Positions 23,441 through 31,162 of a stretch of 46,036 nt of DNA are shown piece by piece (within the stretch, counting starts at the first letter, position 1; each line of letters opens with the position of its first letter). A program made the translations under genes and the position numbers. A model generated the notes under the pieces. The model was not told where the DNA came from. It saw only the letters and a list, made by a program, of their open reading frames with translations, and did no database searches. This stretch comes from a virus: the IMG/VR virus record IMGVR_UViG_3300042566_000392, positions 1 through 46,036 of that record. One strand, given 5' to 3'.

Positions 23441-24286
23441 ATGAACGATTGCAAGGTCTGTAGTTTGCCCCTCGATCAGATCGACGGCCTACAAATCCAC
23501 CCCACTTGCGAACTCGACCCAGGCGTCACCGCCGGTGAACTCTTCAACCTCATCGAGAACTCGATCATCAACCAGCCGCGCAGCCTCCAGAAGCGCATCG
23601 GCCCATCTGAGGTCGGCGTCCCCTGCGACCGTCGCCTCGGCTACCAACTTGCCGGCATGGCTGAAGTTAACCAGCGCGGCGTCGCCTGGAAGCCATACGT
23701 CGGCACCGCCCTCCACGAACAATTCGCCGACATCATGGCCAAGGCTGAGATTGCACGCTTCAACGAAGAAGGCGCCGTCCCCCGCTGGCATGTTGAAGAG
23801 CGCGTCACCGTCGGCGAGATCGGCGGCGTCTCCATCACTGGCTCCGCAGACCTATTCGACGAAGCAACCGGCACCGTCTTCGACTGGAAGACGACATCTA
23901 AGAACCAGATCCGCGAGAACTACCGCAAGAACGGCCCAGGACCCCAGTACCGCGCCCAAGCCCACCTCTACGGCAAAGGCTTCGCCGACGCTGGCTACAA
24001 AATCCTCAACGTCTCCCTCATCTTCCTCACCCGCGATGGCGAATGGGAAGACCGCTACGTCTGGGCAGAGCCCTACGACGAGCGCATAGCCCTCGACGCA
24101 CTCGTCCGCGCCAACGCAATCCACACCGCGATCGACCTGCTCGGCGCCGAAGAAGCAATCGGTCGCCTGGGCACCACAGACGTCTACTGCCGCAACTGCC
24201 CGTTCTACCGCCCCCGCGCGAAGAACCCTGCCGAAGGCTGCCAAGGCCACGGCACCACGAACTCCAGCGACACCGCTGGTGCTTAG
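23441..24286 (+). CDS. Cas4/RecB-like PD-(D/E)XK exonuclease with Cys cluster
   Basis: A 281-aa protein. The nuclease core is visible: GTALHEQF with H92, ADLFDE with D137, VFDWKTT with D148 and K150, and QYRAQAHLY with Q173. C62 and the C-terminal C250, C253 and C267 (CRNCPFYRP...GC) match the four-Cys iron-sulfur arrangement of Cas4/AddB-type nucleases. The N-terminus has an extra CKVC...HPTC segment (C4, C7, C23) that could bind zinc. It is the first early gene, upstream of an OB-like protein and the primase/helicase, so it probably processes DNA ends in replication or recombination. The host-defence Cas4 role is unlikely, with no CRISPR nearby. Confidence 0.8.
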   Translation: MNDCKVCSLPLDQIDGLQIHPTCELDPGVTAGELFNLIENSIINQPRSLQKRIGPSEVGVPCDRRLGYQLAGMAEVNQRGVAWKPYVGTALHEQFADIMAKAEIARFNEEGAVPRWHVEERVTVGEIGGVSITGSADLFDEATGTVFDWKTTSKNQIRENYRKNGPGPQYRAQAHLYGKGFADAGYKILNVSLIFLTRDGEWEDRYVWAEPYDERIALDALVRANAIHTAIDLLGAEEAIGRLGTTDVYCRNCPFYRPRAKNPAEGCQGHGTTNSSDTAGA

Positions 24287-24314
24287 TAACTAACCAACAA
24301 TCAAGGAGAACACC

Positions 24315-24740
24315 ATGTCCATTTGGGACAACGCAGAAATGCAGATCAGCTCGGACTACATCAAGTTCGAGAACCCCGGCGACACCGTCACCGGCACCGT
24401 CACCAACATCGGGATCCACCGCTGGGACGACGGAACCGTCAGCCCGCAAATCACCCTCGACGTCGACGGCGAAACGAAGACCGTCACCGCAGGCCAGGTC
24501 GGGCTCAAGGCACTCCTCGCAGAGAAGCGCCCCGAGGTTGGCGAAACCCTCACCGTCACCTTCACCGGCATCGAGAAGCGCGCCGGCGGCAAGACGCTGA
24601 AGAAGTGGACCGTCGACGTCGAGCGCGCCGATGAGGTCGCCGAGGTCGAGGCAAAGCCCGCCAAGAAGGCAGCAGCCAAGAGCGAGCACACCCCCGAGCA
24701 GATCGAGGCAGCAAAGCTCCTCGGCATCGAACTCGACTAA
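24315..24740 (+). CDS. Putative single-stranded DNA-binding (OB-fold-like) protein
   Basis: A 141-aa protein with a clear AAGGAG before ATG 24315. The first 100 residues look like a five-stranded beta barrel (GDTVTGTVTNIG, PQITLDVDGETKTV, GETLTVTFTGIEKR, KTLKKWTVDVER). They are followed by a Lys/Ala-rich linker and an acidic end (GIELD), as in many phage ssDNA-binding proteins. Its place between an exonuclease and a primase-helicase supports the role. The family was not identified with certainty. Confidence 0.6.
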   Translation: MSIWDNAEMQISSDYIKFENPGDTVTGTVTNIGIHRWDDGTVSPQITLDVDGETKTVTAGQVGLKALLAEKRPEVGETLTVTFTGIEKRAGGKTLKKWTVDVERADEVAEVEAKPAKKAAAKSEHTPEQIEAAKLLGIELD

Positions 24741-24746
24741 CCCCAA

Positions 24747-24791
24747 GTGCCCTGTCAGGTGCGATAGCAAGTCCCGTACCTGACAGGGCAC
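24747..24791 (+). terminator. 14-bp perfect hairpin with the recurrent motif in its loop
   Basis: GTGCCCTGTCAGGT and ACCTGACAGGGCAC form a perfect stem. The 17-base loop contains the main part of the motif copy ATAGCAAGTCCCGTA (24764-24778), whose last base begins the right arm. It lies between two early genes. No T-run follows the stem. It could be a terminator, an RNA signal, or a cruciform presenting the motif. Confidence 0.6.
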
Positions 24792-24817
24792 ACCCATCTC
24801 ACACACAAAGGAGCACC

Positions 24818-25018
24818 GTGCTAGACCCCCGAAACCCCATCCCGCTCGGACGACCACTCGACATCACCGTCTCCGACCCGTGGGAGCCAGGCACCATCAC
24901 CTTCAACGCCAGCATCATCGTCATCACCTCGACGATGATCGTCTGCCTGGAGAACGACGAATTCGTCGCCTACCCGCTGCACCGCATTGTCGCCATCAAC
25001 TGGCTCGCAATGCCATGA
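24818..25018 (+). CDS. Small early protein (66 aa)
   Basis: GTG 24818 is preceded by AAAGGAG. The stop overlaps the primase start (ATGA), so the two are coupled. The product is beta-rich with a hydrophobic middle (FNASIIVITSTMIVCLEND) that looks more like a strand pair than a membrane helix. It resembles a small beta-barrel domain. It may be a replication accessory factor, from context only. Confidence 0.6.
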   Translation: MLDPRNPIPLGRPLDITVSDPWEPGTITFNASIIVITSTMIVCLENDEFVAYPLHRIVAINWLAMP

Positions 25019-27165
25019 CCAACCCGTACGCCGCCTGGAAGCGGTACCACGAAGCCGGCTGGACAGGGATCCTTCCCCTGCCCCACCGCAAGAAGCACCC
25101 CGTCCCCGAAGGAACCACAGGACGCGAAGGCAAAGACCCTTCCTACGCAGACATGATGACCTGGGGCGACGACGGCAACCGCAACATCGCCCTACGGATG
25201 CCCACCACTGTCATCGGCATTGACGTCGACCACTACGGCGACAAGCGTGGCGGCGACACAATCGAGAAACTGGAAACCGAACTCGGGAAACTACCCCCCA
25301 CCTGGAAAAGCGGATCACGCCAAGGCACCCCAGGGATCTACTACTACACAATCCCCGACGGCTACCTCGCCATCAGTCAACTGACCGACGTCGAAATGAT
25401 CCAGCACCACCACCGCTACTCCGTCGTATGGCCGTCCGAAAACCCCAGCGACAGCCTCAACGTCTACCAGTGGACAAATCCCGACGGTGAACTATCCGAC
25501 GAAGTCCCAAGCCCAGGCGACTTCCCGCCACTGCCAACCGCGTGGCGAATGCGGCTCATACGAAGCAACGAACTCGCCACCAAGGAAAACGTAGCGCCCA
25601 CCAAGGCGCTGTCCATCATGGCCGAATTCCCCGAAGGTGACCCCTGCAAGCACATCCTTGCCGGCGCATCCAAAGTCTTCGGGCCAGGAGCGAAACACGA
25701 GCTATACAACGAAGCCGTCCTCGCCATCTGCGGCGCCGGCAGGAAAGGCTGCCCAGGCGCAAAGAACGCCCTAAGCGCCCTGCGGGAAAACTTCATGGCC
25801 GTCATGAGCACCGGCCCCAACCCTCGCACCGCTGGCGAAGCCAGCAACGAATGGAACCGAAGCATCCTCGGCGCCATCGGCATGGTCGTCAAAGACCCGC
25901 AAGGCACACGGTGCGTGGACGACGTCATCTCCGAATGGATGGACCACCTGGAAAAAGAACCCGCCCCAGCACTTGAAGCTGGGGCGATCGACACAGCCAC
26001 CACCGACGATCAACCACCCGCCATCACCAAGCTCAACATCGACAACGACGCCTACCTGATGGAACAAGCGACCGCCCGCTTCCTCGACCTTCTCGTCAAC
26101 GACAAAGCCAAAACCCTGTTCAACACACACAAGCTAGGAGAAATCCCCGCCATGACCGGCATCAAACTCGACGAATTCCTGAAAGAAGCAGACGAAGAAG
26201 ACCGCTGGCGCATCGAAGGGCTCTGGCCATCAGGAGGCCGGACCTTCTTCGCCGCAGCAGCCAAAGCCGGCAAAACCACCATGGTCGTCGGCAACGTCAT
26301 CCCCGCCATCGTCGATGGCCACAAGTTCCTCGACGAATTCGTCACCCAACCACTCAAAGGCACACTCGCCTACCTCAACATGGAAGTCAGCAAAGGCACC
26401 CTCCGCATCTGGATGCGCGAAATAGGGATCCAAAACATGAACAAAGTTGTCGTCTCCAACATGCGATCCAAAGCCGGCAACCTCGCCCTATCCACCCCAG
26501 ACGGACGCCAGCGACTAGGTACTTGGTTCGCCGAAAACAACGTCGAAGTCGCCATCCTCGACCCACTGGCACCAGTCCTCGCCAGCCTCGGCCTCGACGA
26601 AAACTCCAACACCGACGTCGCCACCTTCTTCTCCTGGTGGTCCGAAGCCCTAGACCTTGGCGGCGTCACCGACGACCTCATCGTCCACCACACCGGCCAC
26701 GCAGGACAACGATCACGAGGCGCCTCCCGACTCCTCGACGAGCCAGACGCCATCTGGACACTCAACAGAGGCGAAGACACCGACCCAGACAGCGACAACC
26801 CCTACGGCGCCTCCGCAGTCCGCACCTTCCACGCCTACGGCCGCGACGTAGACCTCGACCCGCAAATCCTCACCTACGACCCCAACATCAGGCGGCTCAG
26901 CCTCGGAGGCAGCCCCAAGCTTGTCGCCAAGCACACCGCCACCACCGTCATCACCAAGCACCTCGCAGACCGACGCGAACACAGCGAAAAAGACGTCATA
27001 GAGGCAGTCAAGAAAAACCCCCTAGCCAGCACTGTCGACGCCAAAGCACTCATCCAAGAACTCATCAACAACAACACCCTTCGCAGTAACTACACCAAGA
27101 CGGGCCGAAACCTCATGCTCGCCATCGGCCTCACCGTCGCCGCCACCGAACTGGAGACCACATGA
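25015..27165 (+). CDS. Bifunctional primase-polymerase / RecA-like helicase
   Basis: 716 aa from ATG 25015. The N-terminal prim-pol domain (about 1-190) shows GIDVDHYG with the metal-binding Asp pair, and HHRYSVVWPS with a conserved His. A middle helical part follows. The C-terminal RecA/RepA-like ATPase (about 385-640) has Walker A AAAKAGKTTMV and Walker B VEVAILDPLAPV, followed by HHTGHAGQRSRGASR, typical of hexameric replicative helicases. It primes and unwinds phage DNA; polymerase is presumably supplied by the host, since none is encoded. A putative origin with DnaA boxes lies about 600 bases downstream. Confidence 0.87.
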   Translation: MTNPYAAWKRYHEAGWTGILPLPHRKKHPVPEGTTGREGKDPSYADMMTWGDDGNRNIALRMPTTVIGIDVDHYGDKRGGDTIEKLETELGKLPPTWKSGSRQGTPGIYYYTIPDGYLAISQLTDVEMIQHHHRYSVVWPSENPSDSLNVYQWTNPDGELSDEVPSPGDFPPLPTAWRMRLIRSNELATKENVAPTKALSIMAEFPEGDPCKHILAGASKVFGPGAKHELYNEAVLAICGAGRKGCPGAKNALSALRENFMAVMSTGPNPRTAGEASNEWNRSILGAIGMVVKDPQGTRCVDDVISEWMDHLEKEPAPALEAGAIDTATTDDQPPAITKLNIDNDAYLMEQATARFLDLLVNDKAKTLFNTHKLGEIPAMTGIKLDEFLKEADEEDRWRIEGLWPSGGRTFFAAAAKAGKTTMVVGNVIPAIVDGHKFLDEFVTQPLKGTLAYLNMEVSKGTLRIWMREIGIQNMNKVVVSNMRSKAGNLALSTPDGRQRLGTWFAENNVEVAILDPLAPVLASLGLDENSNTDVATFFSWWSEALDLGGVTDDLIVHHTGHAGQRSRGASRLLDEPDAIWTLNRGEDTDPDSDNPYGASAVRTFHAYGRDVDLDPQILTYDPNIRRLSLGGSPKLVAKHTATTVITKHLADRREHSEKDVIEAVKKNPLASTVDAKALIQELINNNTLRSNYTKTGRNLMLAIGLTVAATELETT

Positions 27166-27710
27166 ACACCTACGCGGAAGACGTCATCGAGCACCTGAGG
27201 AAGAAGAGCGTCGGGGTCACCAGACTCATCAACCTCCGAGACAGCCACGGGTACAGCAAGAGGCGAGCCCTCTACGTCATCAACGAACTCGTCGCCTACG
27301 ACTGCATAGAAAAATTCCCCTTCGGGAACGTCGCCCTGTACAAAGTCACCCACCCCGACGATGTAAGCCTGGCGCAGGCCGAGAAAGCCGCCGAAGCCGA
27401 CGAGAAGAAACGCGACGAAGCCAAGTCACAGAAGGCCAAGGAACGCAAGCCACGCGACCACAAGCCGGTCGTCGACAAGATCATCGACGGCGACGAGGTC
27501 AGCACTGGCGCCAGCACCCCACTCGCCTACGCAGCCATCCTCAACGCCTACCCCAAGCTAGAAGGCGCCAGCGGCGCACTCCAAGCCCTCGTCGACATCG
27601 GCCACGAAGCAGCACCCCTATTAGCCAAAGCGACAGTGGCCGCGATTATCTGGCGAATGATGGAACGCGGCGTCATCAAAATCGACATCAGTGAAACGCG
27701 AACCACATAA
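27162..27710 (+). CDS. Winged-helix-like protein, possible replication or regulatory partner
   Basis: A 182-aa protein whose ATG overlaps the primase stop. The first 65 residues (AEDVIEHLRKKSVGVTRLI, GYSKRRALYVINELV) look like a winged helix that binds DNA. A highly charged Lys/Glu helix (about 70-105) links it to a C-terminal helical domain (PLAYAAILNAYPKL, LLAKATVAAIIWRMM). It ends directly before a strong terminator and the DnaA-box region, so it may bind the origin. That is inference; no family name can be given. Confidence 0.62.
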   Translation: MNTYAEDVIEHLRKKSVGVTRLINLRDSHGYSKRRALYVINELVAYDCIEKFPFGNVALYKVTHPDDVSLAQAEKAAEADEKKRDEAKSQKAKERKPRDHKPVVDKIIDGDEVSTGASTPLAYAAILNAYPKLEGASGALQALVDIGHEAAPLLAKATVAAIIWRMMERGVIKIDISETRTT

Positions 27711-27713
27711 CCC

Positions 27714-27744
27714 GAAGGCCCTCGTCACCACGACGAGGGCCTTC
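27714..27744 (+). terminator. Terminator after the replication operon
   Basis: GAAGGCCCTCGTC and GACGAGGGCCTTC form a perfect 13-bp stem with a 5-base loop, four bases after the stop of the 27162-27710 gene. It is followed by AAATTAT rather than a T-run. Confidence 0.75.
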
Positions 27745-28046
27745 AAATTATCCACAAAGTTATCCACAAAGAAAGAAAGAAAAAGAACCAAAAAGAAAGA
27801 AAGAAAGTGGCTCAGGCTCGTAGTCGGCGGCTGTGGCAAAGAGACCCCCGCGTCTCGGACTCAGCGGCGGAACGTCAGCGAGCCTGATCCTATCCACACT
27901 GTCAAGGTCTTGTCAACACTATTTGCAAACAGGACTGACAATGACATTCTCGATAACAACGACAAACGTTCGAGCTCAGGCCATGGAGCAGAGCTCCATG
28001 CCCCCCGCTCTCACTTAATCAAGACAACAGCACTGAGGACACCACC
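27745..28046. other. Putative replication origin with two DnaA boxes and a purine-rich tract
   Basis: TTATCCACA, the classic DnaA-box sequence, occurs at 27748-27756 and 27760-27768 as part of a 12-base direct repeat (TTATCCACAAAG). It is followed by an AT-rich GAAA-repeat tract to about 27808. A third partial match, TATCCACA, lies near 27891. An inverted repeat CATGGAGC / GCTCCATG is at 27982-28000. The stretch is noticeably AT-richer than its surroundings and directly follows the primase-helicase operon. No convincing gene was seen here. Confidence 0.55.
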
Positions 28047-28388
28047 ATGAGCATCAGAAAAGCGACACCACTGACATGCTGGCAATGCCGCAGCGACATC
28101 ATGATCGGCCTTGACGCTGACATGTGTGGCATCGACGCCAGAGTCGACCCTTGGCCCGTGACCCATCGAGGCGAACTCCTTGCAGCCCTCAGCGGGAAAA
28201 AAACCTACGAACTGGACATCCGAGGGCACCTTCACCGCCGAGGTCGATGGCGACTGAGAAAACCGGCGAAGACGGTAATGGCGGAGCATCGGTGTGAGGA
28301 GCCGCTGGAGAAGGCGTGGCTGGATCTAAGTCCCTGTACGCCCCCTGCGGGGGCCAGGGGTGACGATGACGACGTAGCGCCGTTCTGA
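28047..28388 (+). CDS. Small Cys-containing early protein (113 aa)
   Basis: ATG 28047, with a weak GAGGA-type ribosome site. The protein carries CWQC near the N-terminus, MCGIDARVDPWPVTHRGE, LHRRGRWRLR and a late AEHRCEEP. That layout fits a conserved small zinc-binding protein of unknown function in many actinophages; the match is from memory. The C-terminus is low-complexity and acidic (GARGDDDDVAPF). It stands alone after the putative origin. Confidence 0.65.
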   Translation: MSIRKATPLTCWQCRSDIMIGLDADMCGIDARVDPWPVTHRGELLAALSGKKTYELDIRGHLHRRGRWRLRKPAKTVMAEHRCEEPLEKAWLDLSPCTPPAGARGDDDDVAPF

Positions 28389-28872
28389 GAGCCAACTAGG
28401 CGACGGCTTCTGGGCATCTATCCCAAAGGTGGGACATTTCCGGCGAGGTATATGTATATCTACGGTTCACTTCGTTAAAACCCCCCGGTCGCCCGCGCCC
28501 GCGCCTGGCCGAGGCCCCCGCCTGCCCCCCCGCCTCATGCCCTCGCCCTCACTCCTGCGACTCCCGCACAAGTCTGAGCAATGGCCGGGGCCCGAGCTGT
28601 CGATATATGTCATGGCCGGCCCGCCTCGGCGCGTACATGCCCCCGACGTCGGCCCGCGCAGGCCGAGGCCCGAGGGATGACCACGCCTCGACTAGTCATA
28701 AAGGACTAGAGCCCCGACCACCTGCCCCCCTAATGTGACGAGCCTCACACCGGAACCCCCCTTAATGGTCGTTGACACGGGAACCGACGTGAGGGACCAT
28801 CCGTCGAAGGCTTTGCAAGAGCCTTACCGAGGCCCCCTACCAGGGTCACGGACCCAACCCGAAAGGATCGAC
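28389..28872. other. 484-base gap: C-rich, structured, no convincing gene
   Basis: This stretch holds runs of C on the plus strand (G-runs on the minus strand, possible G-quadruplexes) around 28480-28540. A short TATATGTATAT element lies near 28452. An inverted repeat CTAGTC / GACTAG is at 28692-28709, and a small hairpin AAGGCT / AGCCTT at about 28808-28826 encloses a motif-like TTGCAAG. The gene at 28873 follows. Candidate promoter, non-coding RNA or packaging/initiation signal; nothing decisive. An open frame at 28429-28680 is Pro/Arg-rich and looks like a composition artefact. Confidence 0.4.
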
Positions 28873-29106
28873 ATGTCACGCAAACATTTTCAGTCTCTCG
28901 CCACGGCCCTAGGCCTCCAGCTCCGCTACGCCGCCGACGTCTCATGGGAGACGGGGCAAGGTTTCCTCCTCGCTGTCGAGGCAATCGAGCGCGACCTCGA
29001 CGCGCAGTCGGCAACCTTTCGCCGCGACACGTTCCATGAATGGGTGATGGACACGGCGACAGGCCGCCGGGATGCCGAGGGCAAGCTTGTGAAGGTCAGC
29101 GCATGA
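28873..29106 (+). CDS. Small early protein (77 aa)
   Basis: ATG 28873 with GAAAGGA at five bases, inside the conserved start-associated sequence CCAACCCGAAAGGA. The product is helical (SRKHFQSLATALGLQLRYA; LLAVEAIERDLDAQSATF) and ends KLVKVSA. Its stop overlaps the next start as GCATGAG, the first of several similar junctions in this region. It resembles small phage early proteins of unknown function. Confidence 0.65.
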   Translation: MSRKHFQSLATALGLQLRYAADVSWETGQGFLLAVEAIERDLDAQSATFRRDTFHEWVMDTATGRRDAEGKLVKVSA

Positions 29107-29375
29107 GCGGCGACCGCCCTCGCGCCGCTCGGGCGTTGCGTCGCCCTGACGGGGCGTTCTCGATCGTCCTCGCCGACGGCTGGCACATTCCCGCCGCCTC
29201 GATCGTCGAGGCGCATCGAATCCTTAGGGACCTCCAGGCGGGCGCGCCCGTTCCCCTGTCGGGCAGTTCGTGGCCGACGTCGGGCCGAGGCCAGGCCCAG
29301 GCCCTCGACTGCCCCGAGATGCCACACCCTGACCCCTCGCGCCTCGTCGGCGCCGAGTCGGTCGCCTTGTTCTGA
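29103..29375 (+). CDS. Small early protein (90 aa)
   Basis: ATG 29103 overlaps the stop of the upstream gene (ATGA). The sequence starts MSGDRPRAARALRRPDG with a basic N-terminus. A beta-like middle (AFSIVLADGWHIPAASIVEA) and helix (HRILRDLQAG) follow, then a Pro/Ser-rich tail. No family recognised. A strong hairpin at 29384-29413 follows immediately. Confidence 0.6.
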   Translation: MSGDRPRAARALRRPDGAFSIVLADGWHIPAASIVEAHRILRDLQAGAPVPLSGSSWPTSGRGQAQALDCPEMPHPDPSRLVGAESVALF

Positions 29376-29383
29376 CCCTCTGA

Positions 29384-29474
29384 GAGGCCACGAGATCCCC
29401 CTCTCGTGGCCTCGACTGGTGGCCCGACCAAGCCTCCTGCACGACCCCCAACCGATCGAAAGGAAGTACCCCGC
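29384..29474 (+). repeat. Early-gene cassette spacer 1 (hairpin plus start-associated sequence)
   Basis: Perfect 12-bp stem GAGGCCACGAGA / TCTCGTGGCCTC at 29384-29413, then CGACTGGTGGCCCGACC and CCAACCGATCGAAAGGA before ATG 29475. The same order of elements recurs at 30306, 30710, 31163 and 32082. Confidence 0.65.
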
Positions 29475-29834
29475 ATGACATACGTCGCCCTTGGTGCTCA
29501 CACTTGGCAGCGCGCCGAGTCTGAAGCCGAAGCCCTTGCCGGACTCATCAGGAACGGCGGCCGCGCCCCGTTCCTGATCGTTCGCATCGACGACGCATGG
29601 ATCGATCCCCGTGTCGATCAGCTAGGCCGAGTATGGGCCGATCGTGGCCCCGTTCTGGCTGCCCTGTACAAGGCCGACCCGTTGACTCTCGCGACCGTCG
29701 AGCCGTACGTCATCGCCGAAGCCTGGAGCCTCGCGCGCCGAGGTGGCAAGCGTCAGCATCTCGACCCCGTGACGCTCCAGCCGTACGCCCCGCGTTCGAT
29801 CCTCGCAGTCGAGGCCGAGCAGGTGTCGGCATGA
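29475..29834 (+). CDS. Early protein (119 aa)
   Basis: ATG 29475, ten bases after GAAAGGA. The sequence has an alpha/beta look (TYVALGAHTWQRAESEAEAL; FLIVRIDDAWIDPRVDQLG; VLAALYKADPLTLATVE) and ends EAEQVSA. The stop overlaps the next start as GTGTCGGCATGAGC. I do not recognise it. No Cys or membrane segment. Confidence 0.6.
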   Translation: MTYVALGAHTWQRAESEAEALAGLIRNGGRAPFLIVRIDDAWIDPRVDQLGRVWADRGPVLAALYKADPLTLATVEPYVIAEAWSLARRGGKRQHLDPVTLQPYAPRSILAVEAEQVSA

Positions 29835-30160
29835 GCGCCGGGATCCACGGCGAGCGCGTGGCCCGTGGTCGCTCGTTCCTCGCGCAATACGCCGAGGCCG
29901 ATGGCGGCTCGCTGAACGATCCCGACGCTTGGATGCACGCCAGCGCAGCGATCGCGGACATTCTGCACGCCCTCGACTTCCTCGCCGCTGACGGTTCGGA
30001 ACTCGGCAACGAGTACCAAGGCGACGTCGAGCGCGTCCTGAACCTCGCGCGGATGCACTACGAGGAGGAGCGCGAGAGCGTGGCCGAGCGTGCGTCGGTG
30101 GAGTCGTTCCGCTGGATCGTGTCGCCCGAGCAGGCGCAGGCGAGCGGGGCGACGGCATGA
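29831..30160 (+). CDS. Early protein (109 aa), mainly helical
   Basis: ATG 29831 overlaps the previous stop. The product is strongly acidic and helical (AIADILHALDFLAADG; DVERVLNLARMHYEEERE) and ends QASGATA. It probably forms a small helical bundle. Its stop again overlaps the next start (GGCATGAG). Function unknown. Confidence 0.6.
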   Translation: MSAGIHGERVARGRSFLAQYAEADGGSLNDPDAWMHASAAIADILHALDFLAADGSELGNEYQGDVERVLNLARMHYEEERESVAERASVESFRWIVSPEQAQASGATA

Positions 30161-30297
30161 GTCCGCGCCGCATGGGGCAGGCCCCGCGCCTCGTTCTCAC
30201 TCGGCGCGGCTACACCGTCGCCGGGGTCGCGTTCGCTTTTGCACTGGTCGGCGCCACAGCCCTCGTTGAGGGTCTCGGCACGATCCTCGCCTCCTGA
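30157..30297 (+). CDS. 46-aa single-pass membrane protein
   Basis: A short gene read from sequence: ATG 30157 (overlapping the previous stop) to TGA 30295-30297. A basic N-terminus (MSPRRMGQAPRLVLTRRG) is followed by one hydrophobic helix at about residues 20-43 (AGVAFAFALVGATALVEGLG). The positive-inside rule puts the N-terminus in the cytoplasm. It may alter the host membrane early in infection, for example in superinfection exclusion; this is a guess. Confidence 0.6.
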   Translation: MSPRRMGQAPRLVLTRRGYTVAGVAFAFALVGATALVEGLGTILAS

Positions 30298-30305
30298 CTG
30301 CCTGA

Positions 30306-30385
30306 GAGGGCACGGACCTAGCGCCGTGTCCTCGACTGGCCGCCAGACCTAGCGACCAGCACCACCCCAACCCGAGAGGACCTAC
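30306..30385 (+). repeat. Early-gene cassette spacer 2
   Basis: Hairpin GAGGGCACGG / CCGTGTCCTC (30306-30333, one G-U pair), then CGACTGGCCGCCAGACC and CCCCAACCCGAGAGGA before ATG 30386. Confidence 0.65.
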
Positions 30386-30700
30386 ATGACCACCGTGACC
30401 GAACCCAGCGCCAACCTCGTCCTTCAACTAGTCGCCGAATGGCTCGGCAAGGCTGACGGGATGGAAGGCCCCGCGCCAACTGGCAGGGAGGCCGCTTTTC
30501 AGGGCCTTGGACCACAACTGAACCTGGGCTGGGACTGGCCCAGCAGTGGGCCGACTCCCACTGTCCTACTGGAAGGCGGCGGCCACTACGAGTGGGCTCT
30601 CGACTGCTGCTCGTGGGTCCAAGAACAACTGAACGCTCGCAAGGTTCCCGTGTACGTCGAGCCATACGCAGGCTACGCGCTCTGCATCTACCCCGTCTGA
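30386..30700 (+). CDS. Early protein (104 aa)
   Basis: ATG 30386, five bases after GAGAGGA. The protein contains LVLQLVAEWLGKADG, then a Pro/Gly-rich part, and a C-terminal region with YEWALDCCSWVQEQLNARKV and YVEPYAGYALCIYPV. Three Cys residues could have a structural role. No known family. It is a cassette-type gene with its own spacer on both sides. Confidence 0.6.
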   Translation: MTTVTEPSANLVLQLVAEWLGKADGMEGPAPTGREAAFQGLGPQLNLGWDWPSSGPTPTVLLEGGGHYEWALDCCSWVQEQLNARKVPVYVEPYAGYALCIYPV

Positions 30701-30709
30701 CCGCTTGCA

Positions 30710-30790
30710 GGCGCCACGAGATCCCCCTTTCGTGGCGCCGACTGGCCGCCAGACCAGCGACCTACCCCAACCCGAAAGGAAATGCCAAGA
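30710..30790 (+). repeat. Early-gene cassette spacer 3
   Basis: Perfect 10-bp stem GGCGCCACGA / TCGTGGCGCC (30710-30739), then CGACTGGCCGCCAGACC and CCCCAACCCGAAAGGA before ATG 30791. The central CGACTGGCCGCCAGACC is identical to spacer 2. Confidence 0.68.
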
Positions 30791-31108
30791 ATGAACACAC
30801 TCACCCCCACCATGCCCCGCTGGGTCATTGATGCCGGACACGCCTGGCTAGTCGTCGAGCTTGCTGACTACCCCCACGCCCTCAACTTCGGGACGGGATA
30901 CGGCTACATGGATGATTCACGGATCTACCTAGAGGAAGACGTCGAGGCTGTCGCCTTTCTGGAGATGCATCCCGAGATCCTTTCGCGCCACCTCGATTCC
31001 TGTCATTACGACGGCGACGCCCCATGCCGCAGGCTGAAGGCAAACGAGGCCATCCTCGACGCCGAGCGATTCTGGGCAGCACGCCGAGCCCACTACGCCA
31101 ACGCCTGA
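30791..31108 (+). CDS. Early protein (105 aa)
   Basis: ATG 30791 is preferred over ATG 30782, which is too close to GAAAGGA. An aromatic alpha/beta N-terminal part (WVIDAGHAWLVVELADYPH; GYGYMDDSRIYLEED) precedes a helical C-terminus with CHYDGDAPCRRLKANEAIL. That could be a small Zn site if joined by the His residues nearby. Function unknown. Confidence 0.58.
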   Translation: MNTLTPTMPRWVIDAGHAWLVVELADYPHALNFGTGYGYMDDSRIYLEEDVEAVAFLEMHPEILSRHLDSCHYDGDAPCRRLKANEAILDAERFWAARRAHYANA

Positions 31109-31125
31109 CCCGCGTGTCGGTCCCC

Positions 31126-31153
31126 TTGATTGCAAGGCCCTGACCCGTATCCT
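31126..31153 (+). promoter_or_regulatory. Candidate promoter containing a recurrent motif copy
   Basis: TTGATT (31126-31131) and TATCCT (31148-31153) are 16 bases apart. The motif ATTGCAAGGCCCTGA (31129-31143) overlaps the -35. It points at the 31249 gene and the downstream early block. Confidence 0.5.
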
Positions 31154-31162
31154 GGACACCCT

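Noticed and set aside
23441-24286. CRISPR adaptation role for the Cas4-like nuclease
   Set aside because: There is no Cas1, Cas2 or repeat array; the replication-gene context fits better.
27691-28050. Possible 119-aa gene over the DnaA-box region
   Set aside because: It runs through a strong terminator, has a low-complexity Lys-rich sequence from the GAAA tract and lacks a good start.
28429-28680. Possible 83-aa gene in the C-rich gap
   Set aside because: The product is Pro/Arg-rich as expected by chance from C-rich DNA, with no SD and no domain.
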